From positions 1 through 64,000 of the forward strand of contig NZ_JAYKGK010000002.1 of NCBI RefSeq assembly GCF_036860675.1: a stretch of 64,000 bases of DNA, read 5' to 3'. Position numbers and translations under genes: made by a program. The notes beneath the pieces were generated by a model. That model worked only from the letters and a program-made list of their open reading frames with translations. It did not search any database and was not told the DNA's origin. Source of the DNA: Rosettibacter primus (GTDB lineage Bacteria > Bacteroidota > Ignavibacteria > Ignavibacteriales > Melioribacteraceae). Shown in pieces: positions 35,473-45,477 of this stretch. Each line of letters begins with the position of its first letter. Within the stretch, counting starts at the first letter, position 1.

Positions 35473-37464
35473 TTACTCCGTCCTAAAAAACATTTTTGAA
35501 ATTGTTCTTCCAAGTATTTCTAAATCGAGCCAGATATTTTGATTTTTAGCATAGAAAAGATCAAGGCTCTTTATCTCTTCATTATCATTTAATGATATGT
35601 TTTCTACATACCATAAACCAGTTAAGCCTTTTTTACCAACATAAAGTTCACCATAATATGAAGAATCTCTTGGACCAACAAAACTTTTCTCTCCAATCAA
35701 TACTTCTGGAATTCCAAGAATAAATTGAATAAAATCATTCCTCTTTAATGTTAATTTTTGAAATAAATATATGAAAGGATAAACCAAAAACAAAATTAAG
35801 ATTAAACTCAAAAAGAAATCAAATATTTGTTTTGTTATTCTATGACCGAATGAAGAAATGTTATATTGAATTTTAAGCAATGGAATATTATCGAGCATCG
35901 TTACTGATGATTTACCCACAAGATAATTTAATTCTTTCCCAGCAACCAAAAAATCTACATTTAATCCTTGACATTCTGATACAACAGCAAAAACCTGATC
36001 AAAAGAAATTTCTTCTGATGAAAAAATAACCTTCTCAATTTTTTGGTCTATAATAATTTTTCTCATATTATCTAAAGAACCGAGTACTTTATAACTGCTA
36101 ATTTGATTACCAATATTTTTTTTGTTGAATCCAATAAATCCAACAACTTGATACAGCGAAGTAATATTTGATTTTAATCTTTCAGCAAGTTCCTTCGCTT
36201 TTATTTCACTTCCTACAATTAATGTACGTGCTTTTTTAGAATCACTTACTAAACCCAGTTTAAACACAACCTTAAAAATAATCCTCCAGAGTGAAAATGT
36301 TATAACTGCTAAAATGTATGTTATTAAAACTACTGCACGGCTAAAAGCAAATTGCTTGAGAAAATATGTAACTGCGGATAAAATTATAAATCCATAAAAA
36401 AGTGTTATTAAACTTTTTAGAACAGATATTGAATTTTTATTATAAGCACCGCCAAAACTTGAAATTATCACCTGCATTAATGCTGGGGCGAAATAAATCC
36501 ATGGAATAACATAATCTGGAAAACCACGCCAATGTTCATTTGAGTAAATTTTTTCTGCAAAATAAACAGATGCACTAAGAAAAATAAAGTCACATAAAAT
36601 ACTTATTAGTGCAAGTTTATAAACATTTGCAAAAGCAATTAATTTTCTGAAAAGAATAGCTAACTGTAAAATCGATTCAACAATAAAAGAAGAAGAAAAA
36701 TGTTTTTTTACAAAAAGATGCATTGCATCATAAAATAATTTTGTTTCGTCGATGCTGCTGCGTTTTGTACTTTCTCCTTTGTAATGAATAATTTCTGTTG
36801 AATGAACATAATAGACTTTGAAGTTAGCCTTTTGAGCTCTATAACATAAATCGAGGTCTTCACCATACATAAAAAACTGCGGGTCAAATCCGCCAATCTT
36901 TTCATAAACATCTTTTCTCATCATCATAAAAGCACCGCTTACAGCATCAACTTCATAAGTTTGATTTTCATCGAGATAAGTTAAATTATATTTTGCAAAT
37001 AGACGACTCTTAGGGAACAATTTACTCAAACCCATTACTTTTGTGAATGATGTCCAGGGACCTGGAAATCCTCGTCTGCATGCAAGCTGAAGTGAACCAT
37101 CAGGATTTAGAACTTTGCAGCCAGCAATTCCACAATCAGGATGTGTTTCAAAAAAATTTATCATTACTTCAAAAGTATCTTCACGAACAATTGTATCGGG
37201 ATTTAGCAAGAGAAAGTATTTTCCCTGTGCTTCTTTCATTGCCAAATTATTTGCTGCACCAAAACCAATATTTTTGTTATTGGCAATTAATTTTACATCA
37301 GGAAATTTCTCTTTGATTTTATCTACACTGCCGTCATCAGAAGCATTATCTACAACAATAATTTCAATAGAAAAATTTTTTCTTGCTCTTCGAATTGAAT
37401 CAAGAAGATTCAAAAGAAATTCTTTTACATTATAATTTACAATTATGATTGATAGGTCAACCAT
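35473..37464 (-). CDS. GT2 glycosyltransferase fused to a degenerate polyprenyl sugar-phosphotransferase module
   Basis: About 663 aa. Residues 1-250 are a GT2 domain: LSIIIVNYNV, IIVVDNASDDGS, LLLNPDTIV (the DXD-like metal site is N-P-D) and GEDLDLCYRA. Then about four membrane helices (about 285-400), a nucleotide-binding-like domain (LIVGSEIKAKELAERL, about 412-427) and a C-terminal remnant of the bacterial sugar-transferase domain: SFVGPRDSS (about 594-602) and GLTGLWYVEN. Missing are the KFRTM and DE-IPQ blocks that carry the catalytic site of the true enzyme encoded 1 kb upstream. So the GT2 part is probably active and the transferase part not. ATG 37464 chosen; a GTG at 37473 overlaps the upstream stop. 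Confidence 0.85.
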   Translation of the reverse strand: MVDLSIIIVNYNVKEFLLNLLDSIRRARKNFSIEIIVVDNASDDGSVDKIKEKFPDVKLIANNKNIGFGAANNLAMKEAQGKYFLLLNPDTIVREDTFEVMINFFETHPDCGIAGCKVLNPDGSLQLACRRGFPGPWTSFTKVMGLSKLFPKSRLFAKYNLTYLDENQTYEVDAVSGAFMMMRKDVYEKIGGFDPQFFMYGEDLDLCYRAQKANFKVYYVHSTEIIHYKGESTKRSSIDETKLFYDAMHLFVKKHFSSSFIVESILQLAILFRKLIAFANVYKLALISILCDFIFLSASVYFAEKIYSNEHWRGFPDYVIPWIYFAPALMQVIISSFGGAYNKNSISVLKSLITLFYGFIILSAVTYFLKQFAFSRAVVLITYILAVITFSLWRIIFKVVFKLGLVSDSKKARTLIVGSEIKAKELAERLKSNITSLYQVVGFIGFNKKNIGNQISSYKVLGSLDNMRKIIIDQKIEKVIFSSEEISFDQVFAVVSECQGLNVDFLVAGKELNYLVGKSSVTMLDNIPLLKIQYNISSFGHRITKQIFDFFLSLILILFLVYPFIYLFQKLTLKRNDFIQFILGIPEVLIGEKSFVGPRDSSYYGELYVGKKGLTGLWYVENISLNDNEEIKSLDLFYAKNQNIWLDLEILGRTISKMFFRTE

Positions 37465-37469
37465 TTTTA

Positions 37470-38186
37470 TCACTTTATTAATCCAAGAAGAGATTTAAGG
37501 CGTAATTTCCAGACCATAAAAACAGCTTCTCGAACAATTTTTTTAGACATTTTTGAAGAACCTTGAACTCTTTCCACAAATACAATTGGAATTTCTATTA
37601 TCTTAAACTTTTTTTTCCACGCCAAGAAATTCATTTCTATCTGAAAGGAATAACCATTTGAACGAATTTCATCAAGATTAATGGATTCAAGAACATTTCT
37701 TTTAATACATTTAAATCCGCCTGTTGCATCTTTAATCGGCACCCCAGTAATTATTCGAGTATAAAGATTTGCAAAATAACTTAATAACAATCTTCTTATT
37801 GGCCAGTTTATAACACGAACACCATTAATATATCTGCTCCCGATAACCAAATCGTAATCTTTAATTTTCTTCAAAAAATTTTTTATCTCCTTTGGGTCGT
37901 GAGAATAATCCGCATCCATCTGAATTACTGCATCGTAACCATTACTTAACATATACTTGAAACCTTCTACATAAGCAGTTCCCAATCCTAATTTTTTTTC
38001 ACGTTTGATTAATTTAACTCGAGGTTCTGATTTACTTAATTCTTCAACATAATTTGCAGTTCCATCAGGAGAATTATCGTCCACAATTAAAATATCCAGC
38101 TCGGGATATTTTTCGATGATATAAGGAATTAATTTCTGAACATTATCAAGTTCATTGTAAGTTGGTATGATAACAAGTGTTTTCAT
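37470..38186 (-). CDS. Polyprenol-phosphate mannosyltransferase-like GT2
   Basis: About 238 aa, dolichol-phosphate mannose synthase-like GT2: IPTYNELDNVQKLIP (7-21), ILIVDDNSPDGTA, QMDADYSHDPKEI (the DXD-type site), GSRYINGV and TGGFKCIKRNVLE. Normal length without C-terminal membrane helices. Transfers a sugar from an NDP-sugar to undecaprenyl phosphate. ATG 38186 is supported by AAGGAC 6-7 nt upstream and avoids overlap with the gene before it. Confidence 0.88.
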   Translation of the reverse strand: MKTLVIIPTYNELDNVQKLIPYIIEKYPELDILIVDDNSPDGTANYVEELSKSEPRVKLIKREKKLGLGTAYVEGFKYMLSNGYDAVIQMDADYSHDPKEIKNFLKKIKDYDLVIGSRYINGVRVINWPIRRLLLSYFANLYTRIITGVPIKDATGGFKCIKRNVLESINLDEIRSNGYSFQIEMNFLAWKKKFKIIEIPIVFVERVQGSSKMSKKIVREAVFMVWKLRLKSLLGLIK

Positions 38187-38187
38187 T

Positions 38188-39585
38188 TTATTGTCCTTTT
38201 CCAAATAAGACCACAAAAATAGTTCTAATAATAATTTTAAAATCTAATCTCAGACTCATATTTTCTATATAAAACAAATCGTAACGCAATTTTATTTTAA
38301 CATCCTCAATTGATTCATCGTATTTGTGTTTTACCTGAGCCCAGCCTGTTAAACCAGGACGAACTTTTAGTCTTCTTTTATAAAGTGGAATTTCCTTAGA
38401 AAGTTTCTCAACAAAAAATGGTCGTTCGGGACGTGGTCCCACAAAACTCATATCACCTTTCAAAATATTAATTGCCTGAGGAATTTCATCGAGACGAACT
38501 TTGCGTAAAAATTTTCCAACTTTTGTAATGCGCGGGTCATCTTTTGTCGACCAAACCGGGCCGGTATGTTTCTCCGCATCATTAATCATTGTTCTGAATT
38601 TAATTATCTTAAAAATTTTACCATTCATTCCCATTCGTTCTTGTTTATAAAAAACTGGACCTTCGCTTTCAAGTTTTATTGCAATTGCTGCTAAAAGAGT
38701 TATTGGTGAGGTAACAATCAACAATAACAATGAAAAAACAATATCCATCAATCTCTTTAACTTTTTTTCCCATTCAGGCATTAACTCCGGCATAATATCA
38801 ATTAAAGGTATTCCATAAATCTGTGATGTTTTAACCTGGCCACTAATTATGTCATAAAGGTCGGGCACAATTTTAATTTCGACTTCATTTCCGTTACACT
38901 TTGAAATTATATCAAGAATTAAATCTTCATGATGACGTTCTACAGAAATTATAACATTCCTTACATTATATTTTTTTATTATTGATTCGAGATTTTCAAC
39001 TGTATCTAAAACTTTTACGCCTTTATAATCTTTATCAACATTTTCATTTAGGACTGCGATAAATCCAACAACATCAAGTCCAAGAGCTTTATGATTTTCA
39101 ATCATATCAAAAATTTCATGTGCTCTGGGATTAAATCCAATTATTAAAGCATTTCTTCTTCCAACACCTTCTATTAGTAGATTTCTTTGAATGCTTCGAG
39201 CTAATATTCTTCCTATACTTACAATTACAAAAAAGATTAACCAATAAATAAAAATATAAAATCGAAAAGGTGTAGCTATGCCAGATTTGTAATCATCATA
39301 AAGAATTAAAAATAGAAGAATAAAAATTCCTACAAAAGAGGTTTTGAACAAAGTAGAAATTTCATCAAAGCGGGATTGAGCAAACCATGTGCGATACATT
39401 CCAACAATCGTAAAAATTATCAGCCAGTAGAAATAAATAGCAAGCATTGGCAAAAAGAAATCAGGCTGAGAAATAAGTTCAAACCAGCCAGTGTTCACCC
39501 TCAAATAAAAGAAAAGAAACCAGGATAAATTGATGGTTATAAAATCAGTTGTTAATAAAAATATCTTTTCAACTTTTTTACTCAA
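38188..39585 (-). CDS. Undecaprenyl-phosphate sugar phosphotransferase (initiating PHPT)
   Basis: 465 aa. Four to five N-terminal membrane helices, a CoA-binding-like domain (NALIIGFNPRAHEIFDMIEN, about 143-162), then the sugar-transferase domain with all catalytic blocks: YKQERMGMNGKIFKIIKFRTM (given as ERMGMNGKIF and IKFRTM), RLDEIPQAINILKGDMSFVG and RPGLTGWAQV. It starts the repeat unit by moving a sugar-1-phosphate (often glucose) to the lipid carrier. TTG start at 39585 with GAGGA upstream; no ATG is available in frame. Confidence 0.93.
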   Translation of the reverse strand: MSKKVEKIFLLTTDFITINLSWFLFFYLRVNTGWFELISQPDFFLPMLAIYFYWLIIFTIVGMYRTWFAQSRFDEISTLFKTSFVGIFILLFLILYDDYKSGIATPFRFYIFIYWLIFFVIVSIGRILARSIQRNLLIEGVGRRNALIIGFNPRAHEIFDMIENHKALGLDVVGFIAVLNENVDKDYKGVKVLDTVENLESIIKKYNVRNVIISVERHHEDLILDIISKCNGNEVEIKIVPDLYDIISGQVKTSQIYGIPLIDIMPELMPEWEKKLKRLMDIVFSLLLLIVTSPITLLAAIAIKLESEGPVFYKQERMGMNGKIFKIIKFRTMINDAEKHTGPVWSTKDDPRITKVGKFLRKVRLDEIPQAINILKGDMSFVGPRPERPFFVEKLSKEIPLYKRRLKVRPGLTGWAQVKHKYDESIEDVKIKLRYDLFYIENMSLRLDFKIIIRTIFVVLFGKGQ

Positions 39586-39604
39586 TGGTTCCTCATAATA
39601 AATT

Positions 39605-40798
39605 TTAAATCTGCTGCATTACTTTTTCTGATATATAATCTCCAATAGATAAAGAGGCAGTAGCCGCAGGTGATGGTGCATTACAAACATGAATTGCTCT
39701 TTTGTCTTCAACAATATAAAAATCATCAAGCAAACCGCCATCTTTACTGCAAGCCTGCGCACGAACTCCTGCACCACCAGCAATTAAATCTTCTTCTTGA
39801 ATTTCAGGAATTAATTTTTGTAAAGCATTAACAAAAGCTTTTTTGCTAAAAGAACGATAATATTCATAAAGACCAATCTTCCAATTCTTTCGAACAATTT
39901 TATAAAAACCTTTCCAAGTAAAAGTATCAATAGCATCTCTAAGATTAAAACTTGTTTTGGAATAACCTTCTCGTTTCAGTGCTAATACTGCATTTGGACC
40001 AGCTTCTACATCATCGTTAATCATTCTGGTAAAATGAACTCCGAGGAAAGGAAATTCAGGATTTGGCACTGGATATATTAATGAATTAACAAGATATGTT
40101 TTTTCGTTTTTTAATTTATAATATTCACCACGGAATGGAATTATTCTAAGTGGAAGATCAGGATGTGTCATTTTAGCAATTCTATCTGATTGCAATCCTG
40201 CACATGTAACAACAACTTTTGAATTAAATGATTCGTTGTCGGTAATTACTTCACAAAAATCTGTATTTATTTTAATATCAATTACAGTATGATTGAATTT
40301 TATTTCACAATTATGTTTTAATATTAATTCAAGATACTTTTTAGATACTTCAAAATAATCAACTATCCCTGTTTGGGGAACAAAAATTCCTGCGATTCCA
40401 TTTACATACGGTTCAATTTCTTTCATCTGGTTAAGATTTAGTTTTTTTAAGCCATCAAGACCATTTTGAAGACCTCTTTCATAAATATTATTTAGAATTG
40501 GAATTTCCTCTTCTAAAGTAGCAACAATAATTTTTCCAGTTATTTTATAATTAACCTCATTTCTGTTACAAAAATCAATAAGCATTTTATAACCGCGAAT
40601 GCAGTTAAGGGCTTTCAGACTTCCCGGTTTATAATAAATTCCCGAATGAATTACTCCGCTGTTATTCCCAGTTTGATGTTGACAAATATCATTTTCCTTT
40701 TCAAGAATGAGCAATTTAAGATTTGGATTTTTTTCCAAAATTTTAAGGGAGGTCGCTAAACCAATAATTCCAGCACCGACTATAATTATGTCAAACAT
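39605..40798 (-). CDS. lhgO: L-2-hydroxyglutarate oxidase-like FAD enzyme
   Basis: 397 aa FAD-dependent oxidoreductase of the DAO family. FAD site DIIIVGAGIIGLATSL (3-18), then GNNSGVIHSGIYYKPGSLKA (48-67), which is characteristic of LhgO, and the C-terminal GGAGVRAQACSKDGGLLDDF. LhgO oxidises L-2-hydroxyglutarate to 2-oxoglutarate. It sits inside the polysaccharide operon between the initiating transferase and a GT4 gene, which is odd; another hydroxy-acid or sugar-acid substrate is possible. Confidence 0.82.
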   Translation of the reverse strand: MFDIIIVGAGIIGLATSLKILEKNPNLKLLILEKENDICQHQTGNNSGVIHSGIYYKPGSLKALNCIRGYKMLIDFCNRNEVNYKITGKIIVATLEEEIPILNNIYERGLQNGLDGLKKLNLNQMKEIEPYVNGIAGIFVPQTGIVDYFEVSKKYLELILKHNCEIKFNHTVIDIKINTDFCEVITDNESFNSKVVVTCAGLQSDRIAKMTHPDLPLRIIPFRGEYYKLKNEKTYLVNSLIYPVPNPEFPFLGVHFTRMINDDVEAGPNAVLALKREGYSKTSFNLRDAIDTFTWKGFYKIVRKNWKIGLYEYYRSFSKKAFVNALQKLIPEIQEEDLIAGGAGVRAQACSKDGGLLDDFYIVEDKRAIHVCNAPSPAATASLSIGDYISEKVMQQI

Positions 40799-40806
40799 AG
40801 AAATTT

Positions 40807-41940
40807 CTACTTTATTAAAATATTTTGATAAACACGGTAATATTTATCTGCCATATCTTTCAAAGAAAATCTATTTTTCATATTAGCATTATATTTTTGA
40901 TACTGTGATTTGTTATTTTTTATTTTAATTAACTTAGAAATATATTCTTCAATATTATCAAGCTGATAAAGTTGATCATAATTATCATTAACAATTTCTC
41001 TATTGCCACCAACATCCGAAGCTAAGATAGGAATTTCTGCAAATATTGCTTCAATTAAACTAATTGATAAGCCTTCATAGCAAGAAGGCAAAGTAAAAAC
41101 ATCAAAAGCTTTTATATATTTATAAGAATTTTTAATTCCACCAACAAGAAAAAAATCGTTCTCAATTCCTAATTTTTTAATCATTTTCTGGTATAAATTA
41201 AAATTAGGTCCATCACCAATTATGATTACTTTTGATTCGGGGATTGCTTTTTTAATTTTGATATAATTAAGAATAAGGAATTCATAATTTTTGGGATATG
41301 AAAGCCGGCCTGCTGAGCCAATTAAAAAAAAATTAGATAAATCAAAATTACATTTTGTTGAAAAAAATTTTATAGCATCTTCTCGAGCTAAAAAAGACAA
41401 TTCACTTTCACATAAACCGTTATAAACAATTTCTCCAGCATCAACTAATTTATATTTTTTAGCTTCATTATAATTTAACTGACTTACAAAAATAGATTTG
41501 TCAATTAATCTTATTAGCAATTTAAAATAAAATTTGCTCAACAACTTAAGGATTGGATTAGATTTATAATTTTTGTCAAGTAAAGAGAGTCCATGAAATG
41601 TAAAAATTATTTTAGGTCTCTTTTTTAATAAGTGTGCTGAAAGAGTGCCTAATAGAGTGTTTGTGCTGTTTAGATGTATTATATCAAAATCATTTTTTTT
41701 TAATAGCTTGTACAAATCAAAAATGAAATATAAAGCATTGAATATACTGATGTCACGCTTAAGAGAGTTAAGATAAAAGTGAGGGATATCATACTTAGTG
41801 AGTTCATTAAACAAAAAATTTCCTTCACCAGCAGCAACATGAACATCAACTCCCAATTTTTTAAGAGACTTTGCAAGGTTTAATACAAAAACCTGAGCAC
41901 CACCGATTTCGGATTTTGTAATAACTAATAATACTTTCAT
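40807..41940 (-). CDS. Glycosyltransferase family 4
   Basis: 377 aa GT-B fold. N-terminal MKVLLVITKSEIGGAQVFVL (GG-A motif of GT4 acceptor domain), and C-terminal donor domain with GSAGRLSYPKNYEFLI (about 209-224) and EGLSISLIEAIFAEIPILAS (about 289-308), the E-x7-E motif of retaining GT4 enzymes. Likely adds a sugar to the lipid-linked unit. Sugar not predictable. Confidence 0.9.
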   Translation of the reverse strand: MKVLLVITKSEIGGAQVFVLNLAKSLKKLGVDVHVAAGEGNFLFNELTKYDIPHFYLNSLKRDISIFNALYFIFDLYKLLKKNDFDIIHLNSTNTLLGTLSAHLLKKRPKIIFTFHGLSLLDKNYKSNPILKLLSKFYFKLLIRLIDKSIFVSQLNYNEAKKYKLVDAGEIVYNGLCESELSFLAREDAIKFFSTKCNFDLSNFFLIGSAGRLSYPKNYEFLILNYIKIKKAIPESKVIIIGDGPNFNLYQKMIKKLGIENDFFLVGGIKNSYKYIKAFDVFTLPSCYEGLSISLIEAIFAEIPILASDVGGNREIVNDNYDQLYQLDNIEEYISKLIKIKNNKSQYQKYNANMKNRFSLKDMADKYYRVYQNILIK

Positions 41941-41946
41941 TTATTA

Positions 41947-43062
41947 TTAACTCATTTCATTAAAAAGATTAATCAATTTTTGAGTTATAATATGAATATT
42001 AAATTTTTTTGATTGTTCTAAACCTTTATCTCTAATAATATTATAGAAATCATTATCTTTTTCTAATTTTAAAATATCATTTACAAAAGCATAACTATCT
42101 TCAGGTGCGTGCATAATTCCGCCCTCTCCAACAACTTCCCTAAGCGATGAAGTATTAGAAGTTAAAACTGGAATGCCAGATTGCATTGCTTCTAAAGGCG
42201 GGATACCAAATCCCTCATAATAAGATGGGAATAAAAATGCAAAAGCTTTATTATAAACATAGGGCAAAATATCATCTTCTACTTTTTGATATACTTTAAT
42301 GTATTCCTTCTTTGCATCAAGTTCTTTTACAAATTCTTTATATCCATAATCGTATTTACCTACTATAACTAATTGTAAACTACTTCCCTTCTCTCTAAGT
42401 ATATCTATTATTTTTATTATAGTTCCGATATTTTTTCTCTTTTCTATTGCGCCAACATATAATAAATATTTAGGAGGTAAATTCAATTCAAAGAAATTAT
42501 GCGGGAATTCAGATTCATTAATAATTCTTGGTTTGAATAATTTTGAAGCACTATTATAAATAACTTCTATTTTACCTTTATCTAATTTAAAAATTTGCGA
42601 GATATCATTTTTAGAATGCTCTGAAACAGTGATTATCTTATCAGCAATTTTAAGTGTAATCGGTAATAAAATAGATAAGTACATTCTATAACTAAATGAA
42701 TAAAATTCTTTATAAATAAAAGGAATTACATCATGAATAGTTGTAATATACTTTACTTTACTATTTTTAGTAAATGGCAATAAAATATTAGGAGAAAAAA
42801 ATATATCGATTTCAAGTTTATTAAGAAGATTTGGTATTATGAAATTTAGCCATAATGGAGAATATAACTTAAAAGGTACTCTATGACTTTCATATTTTAT
42901 GATTTTATAGAAATTTTTATCGAAGGTTAAATCTTTTGTAGTGAATAAAAAATATTCGTTTTTATTGTCAATTTTAGGAATTTCTTTTAATAAATTAGAT
43001 AAATACCTTCCTGTTCCGGTAATCCCCTTATTTAGTACTCTAGCATCAATACCAATTTTCAT
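41947..43062 (-). CDS. Glycosyltransferase family 4
   Basis: 371 aa. KIGIDARVLNKGITGTGRYL at the N terminus is the G-I-D-A-R start of many mannosyl-/rhamnosyl-type GT4 enzymes. The donor site is YVGAIEKRKNIGTIIK (about 201-216) with the EGFGIPPLEAMQSGIPVLTS block (about 281-300). Separated by 6 bp from the next GT4 gene and 51 bp from the GT2 gene. Confidence 0.92.
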   Translation of the reverse strand: MKIGIDARVLNKGITGTGRYLSNLLKEIPKIDNKNEYFLFTTKDLTFDKNFYKIIKYESHRVPFKLYSPLWLNFIIPNLLNKLEIDIFFSPNILLPFTKNSKVKYITTIHDVIPFIYKEFYSFSYRMYLSILLPITLKIADKIITVSEHSKNDISQIFKLDKGKIEVIYNSASKLFKPRIINESEFPHNFFELNLPPKYLLYVGAIEKRKNIGTIIKIIDILREKGSSLQLVIVGKYDYGYKEFVKELDAKKEYIKVYQKVEDDILPYVYNKAFAFLFPSYYEGFGIPPLEAMQSGIPVLTSNTSSLREVVGEGGIMHAPEDSYAFVNDILKLEKDNDFYNIIRDKGLEQSKKFNIHIITQKLINLFNEMS

Positions 43063-43113
43063 TAATAATTCTAAAATTTATTGGGATAAAAAATATACAA
43101 AACAAATGCTTAT

Positions 43114-44010
43114 TTATAATTTCTTATAACCAATTTTACCACTAAAAAAATCTTTAATAGCAGAAACAAAAATCTTAAATTTGATTTTTTGTTCTCTTGA
43201 AAATATAATTTTTACTAAAGATGCAATAATGACGTAAATAAGAGCCAAATAATAATAAAATCCTAAATTTTTTCTTGCGAAATACAATCGATTTCGAATC
43301 GAATAATATAAAGGTAATATTGAACTTTCTTTTGAAGTAGATGAGCTTACTTTATGATAAATAATACTAGATGGGATATATAAAATTTTATATCCACTTT
43401 TATTAACTTTATAACAAAAATCAGTATCTTCTAAATAAAGGAAATAAGAATCGTCTAATAATCCTATTTCATTAAATACTTCGGTTCTTATAAGTAAGCA
43501 ACAACCACTTGCAAAAGAACAAAATCGTTCTTTATTATTTGTCGTTGCACTTTTATTTAATCCATACGAAAATCCAGAAGCTCTAATCTTACTTATATAT
43601 CCACCTGCTGCCCATATTAAATTTCTATTTGAGTGATAAATTATTTTGGGAGTCAATATACCAATTTTTTTATTTTTTTCAGCGTATTCTATTAATCTAT
43701 TAAGAAAATCAGGTTCAACCACAGTATCATTATTTAATAATAAAATGTAATCAAAATTATTTTTTAAAGCTATTTTAATTCCAGAATTATTACCCCCCGC
43801 AAAGCCTATATTATAATCATTTTTTATAAACCAACTAACAAATCCATTGTATTTTTCCTTTAAAATCTGATACTCATTCCCTTGAGAATTATTATCTACA
43901 AGAATTATTTCATAATTACCATAATGAATTGATTTTAATGATTCTAAACATTCACTTGTATCATTAAATCCATTCCAATTTAAAACAATAATTGCAACTT
44001 TTGGCAACAT
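43114..44010 (-). CDS. Glycosyltransferase family 2 (rhamnosyltransferase-like)
   Basis: 298 aa, GT-A fold. IIVLNWNGFNDTSECLESLK (8-27), ILVDNNSQG, LLLNNDTVVEP (metal site NND), and YFLYLEDTDFCYKVNKSGYK (about 194-213). A hydrophobic C-terminal segment may anchor it. Fits WbbL-type rhamnosyltransferases; dTDP-rhamnose genes other than rfbB are not in this window. Confidence 0.88.
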   Translation of the reverse strand: MLPKVAIIVLNWNGFNDTSECLESLKSIHYGNYEIILVDNNSQGNEYQILKEKYNGFVSWFIKNDYNIGFAGGNNSGIKIALKNNFDYILLLNNDTVVEPDFLNRLIEYAEKNKKIGILTPKIIYHSNRNLIWAAGGYISKIRASGFSYGLNKSATTNNKERFCSFASGCCLLIRTEVFNEIGLLDDSYFLYLEDTDFCYKVNKSGYKILYIPSSIIYHKVSSSTSKESSILPLYYSIRNRLYFARKNLGFYYYLALIYVIIASLVKIIFSREQKIKFKIFVSAIKDFFSGKIGYKKL

Positions 44011-44015
44011 AATTT

Positions 44016-45443
44016 TTATTTAATTACACTTTTGATAAAATCATATAAAAATACTTTATCCTGTGAATCAAAAATGTATCTATATAACAATAAAATATAT
44101 AATACAATTAATATAATACTCGGTATAATTAAAAATTCTTTTATATAATATATAATTCCTATTGTAAATAGATTAATTAAAATGAATTTTAAATTAATCT
44201 TTATATTAAAATTAACATTAAATAATAATTTACAAACAAGAACAAAAGATATATAAACAAACAAGTTTGTAATCAAGGATGTGATAGCAGCTCCAATTAT
44301 ACCAAAATTAGGAATAAAAAATAAATTAATTATTATATTAATTAATGTAGCCACAATGACTATATACATTCGTGCTTTTTGATTTTCTGAAGTTGTAAGC
44401 ATCAATCCATATACTTCACTTAAAAATCTTACGATTATAATGAAACTAAAAATTTTTAAAATAGATATTGATTCAGAATACTTATCATATCCATAGATAA
44501 TGTTTATAATTATATCTGAATAAATAAAAAAAAATATCCCAAATATTAAGCCAATAAACATAAAAATTTTATATAGTATCACACTAAGTTTAACCCAGTT
44601 TAGAGGGTCAATTTTAAATAATTTAGCAAGAACTGGCATAAAACTATTTATAAAAATTTCAGGAATAATTAAAGGAAATAATATTAATCTAAATACTGCT
44701 TGATAGATCCCAACTGATTCTTCTTGTTTTATAAATCCTAATAAAATAGAATCAAGTATAAAATATAAGTTCCCGAACATCAGGAAAATACCGTAGTAAT
44801 ATAATTCTTTAAAAATCTTAAAATTATCATTAAAATTGATTTTAAATTTAATGCTAATATCATTTTTATTAGCTAATATTAACGAAGATACTATCCCGAG
44901 TATTCTTGTAAATACGAAATTGATTGCTATGAAGAAAATAGAAACCTTAAGAATTATTAAAATTACAGTAAATAATAATGTTATAAAATTAGTAATTAAT
45001 GATACCTTAGTTTCTAATACTAATTTTTCAATACCTCTATAAAAAGAATTTAGAAAATTTAATAGTGTACTTAAAATAGAATAAATTATAAATATAAAAA
45101 TTAAATATTTTACTTTTATATTAAAATTACTAATACTAATAATAAAACCAAATATAATTATTGAAAAAAATGTTAATACCAATTTTAATGTGAATAATCT
45201 TTGAAATAATGATACTTTATCATTATTAATTGGAACTTTATTCACGGTATATAAATCGATGCCAAAATCTGCAAAAAGAATAAAAATAGAAGAAAATGTT
45301 TGAGCTAAAGTAAATTGACCAAATAGGTATTTCCCATACTGATTAGCAATTAACCAAAAAATAAACGTATTAATTAAAAGCCTAAGAAATACTGTATAGA
45401 AAGAAAAAATTGTATTTTTAGATAAAGTTCCTGTAAATGACAT
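44016..45443 (-). CDS. O-antigen flippase (Wzx-like)
   Basis: 475 aa, about 12-14 membrane helices, MOP superfamily: NQYGKYLFGQFTLAQTFSSI (33-52), LFADFGIDLYTVNKV, and a second-half counterpart near ESVGIYQAVFRLI (about 235-247). Translocates the lipid-linked repeat. Very AT-rich, with runs of A/T and rare codons for Ile, as is frequent for wzx genes. It is 34 bp from the ligase/polymerase gene. Confidence 0.88.
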   Translation of the reverse strand: MSFTGTLSKNTIFSFYTVFLRLLINTFIFWLIANQYGKYLFGQFTLAQTFSSIFILFADFGIDLYTVNKVPINNDKVSLFQRLFTLKLVLTFFSIIIFGFIISISNFNIKVKYLIFIFIIYSILSTLLNFLNSFYRGIEKLVLETKVSLITNFITLLFTVILIILKVSIFFIAINFVFTRILGIVSSLILANKNDISIKFKINFNDNFKIFKELYYYGIFLMFGNLYFILDSILLGFIKQEESVGIYQAVFRLILFPLIIPEIFINSFMPVLAKLFKIDPLNWVKLSVILYKIFMFIGLIFGIFFFIYSDIIINIIYGYDKYSESISILKIFSFIIIVRFLSEVYGLMLTTSENQKARMYIVIVATLINIIINLFFIPNFGIIGAAITSLITNLFVYISFVLVCKLLFNVNFNIKINLKFILINLFTIGIIYYIKEFLIIPSIILIVLYILLLYRYIFDSQDKVFLYDFIKSVIK

Positions 45444-45477
45444 ATTATTTATAATAATATAATTAATTCAAAAATTA

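Noticed and set aside
37470..43062. Possibility that the polysaccharide locus is a recently acquired island
   Set aside because: It is visibly more AT-rich around 43-47 kb, but no integrase, transposase, tRNA junction or direct repeats flank it; AT-rich wzx/wzy genes are usual.
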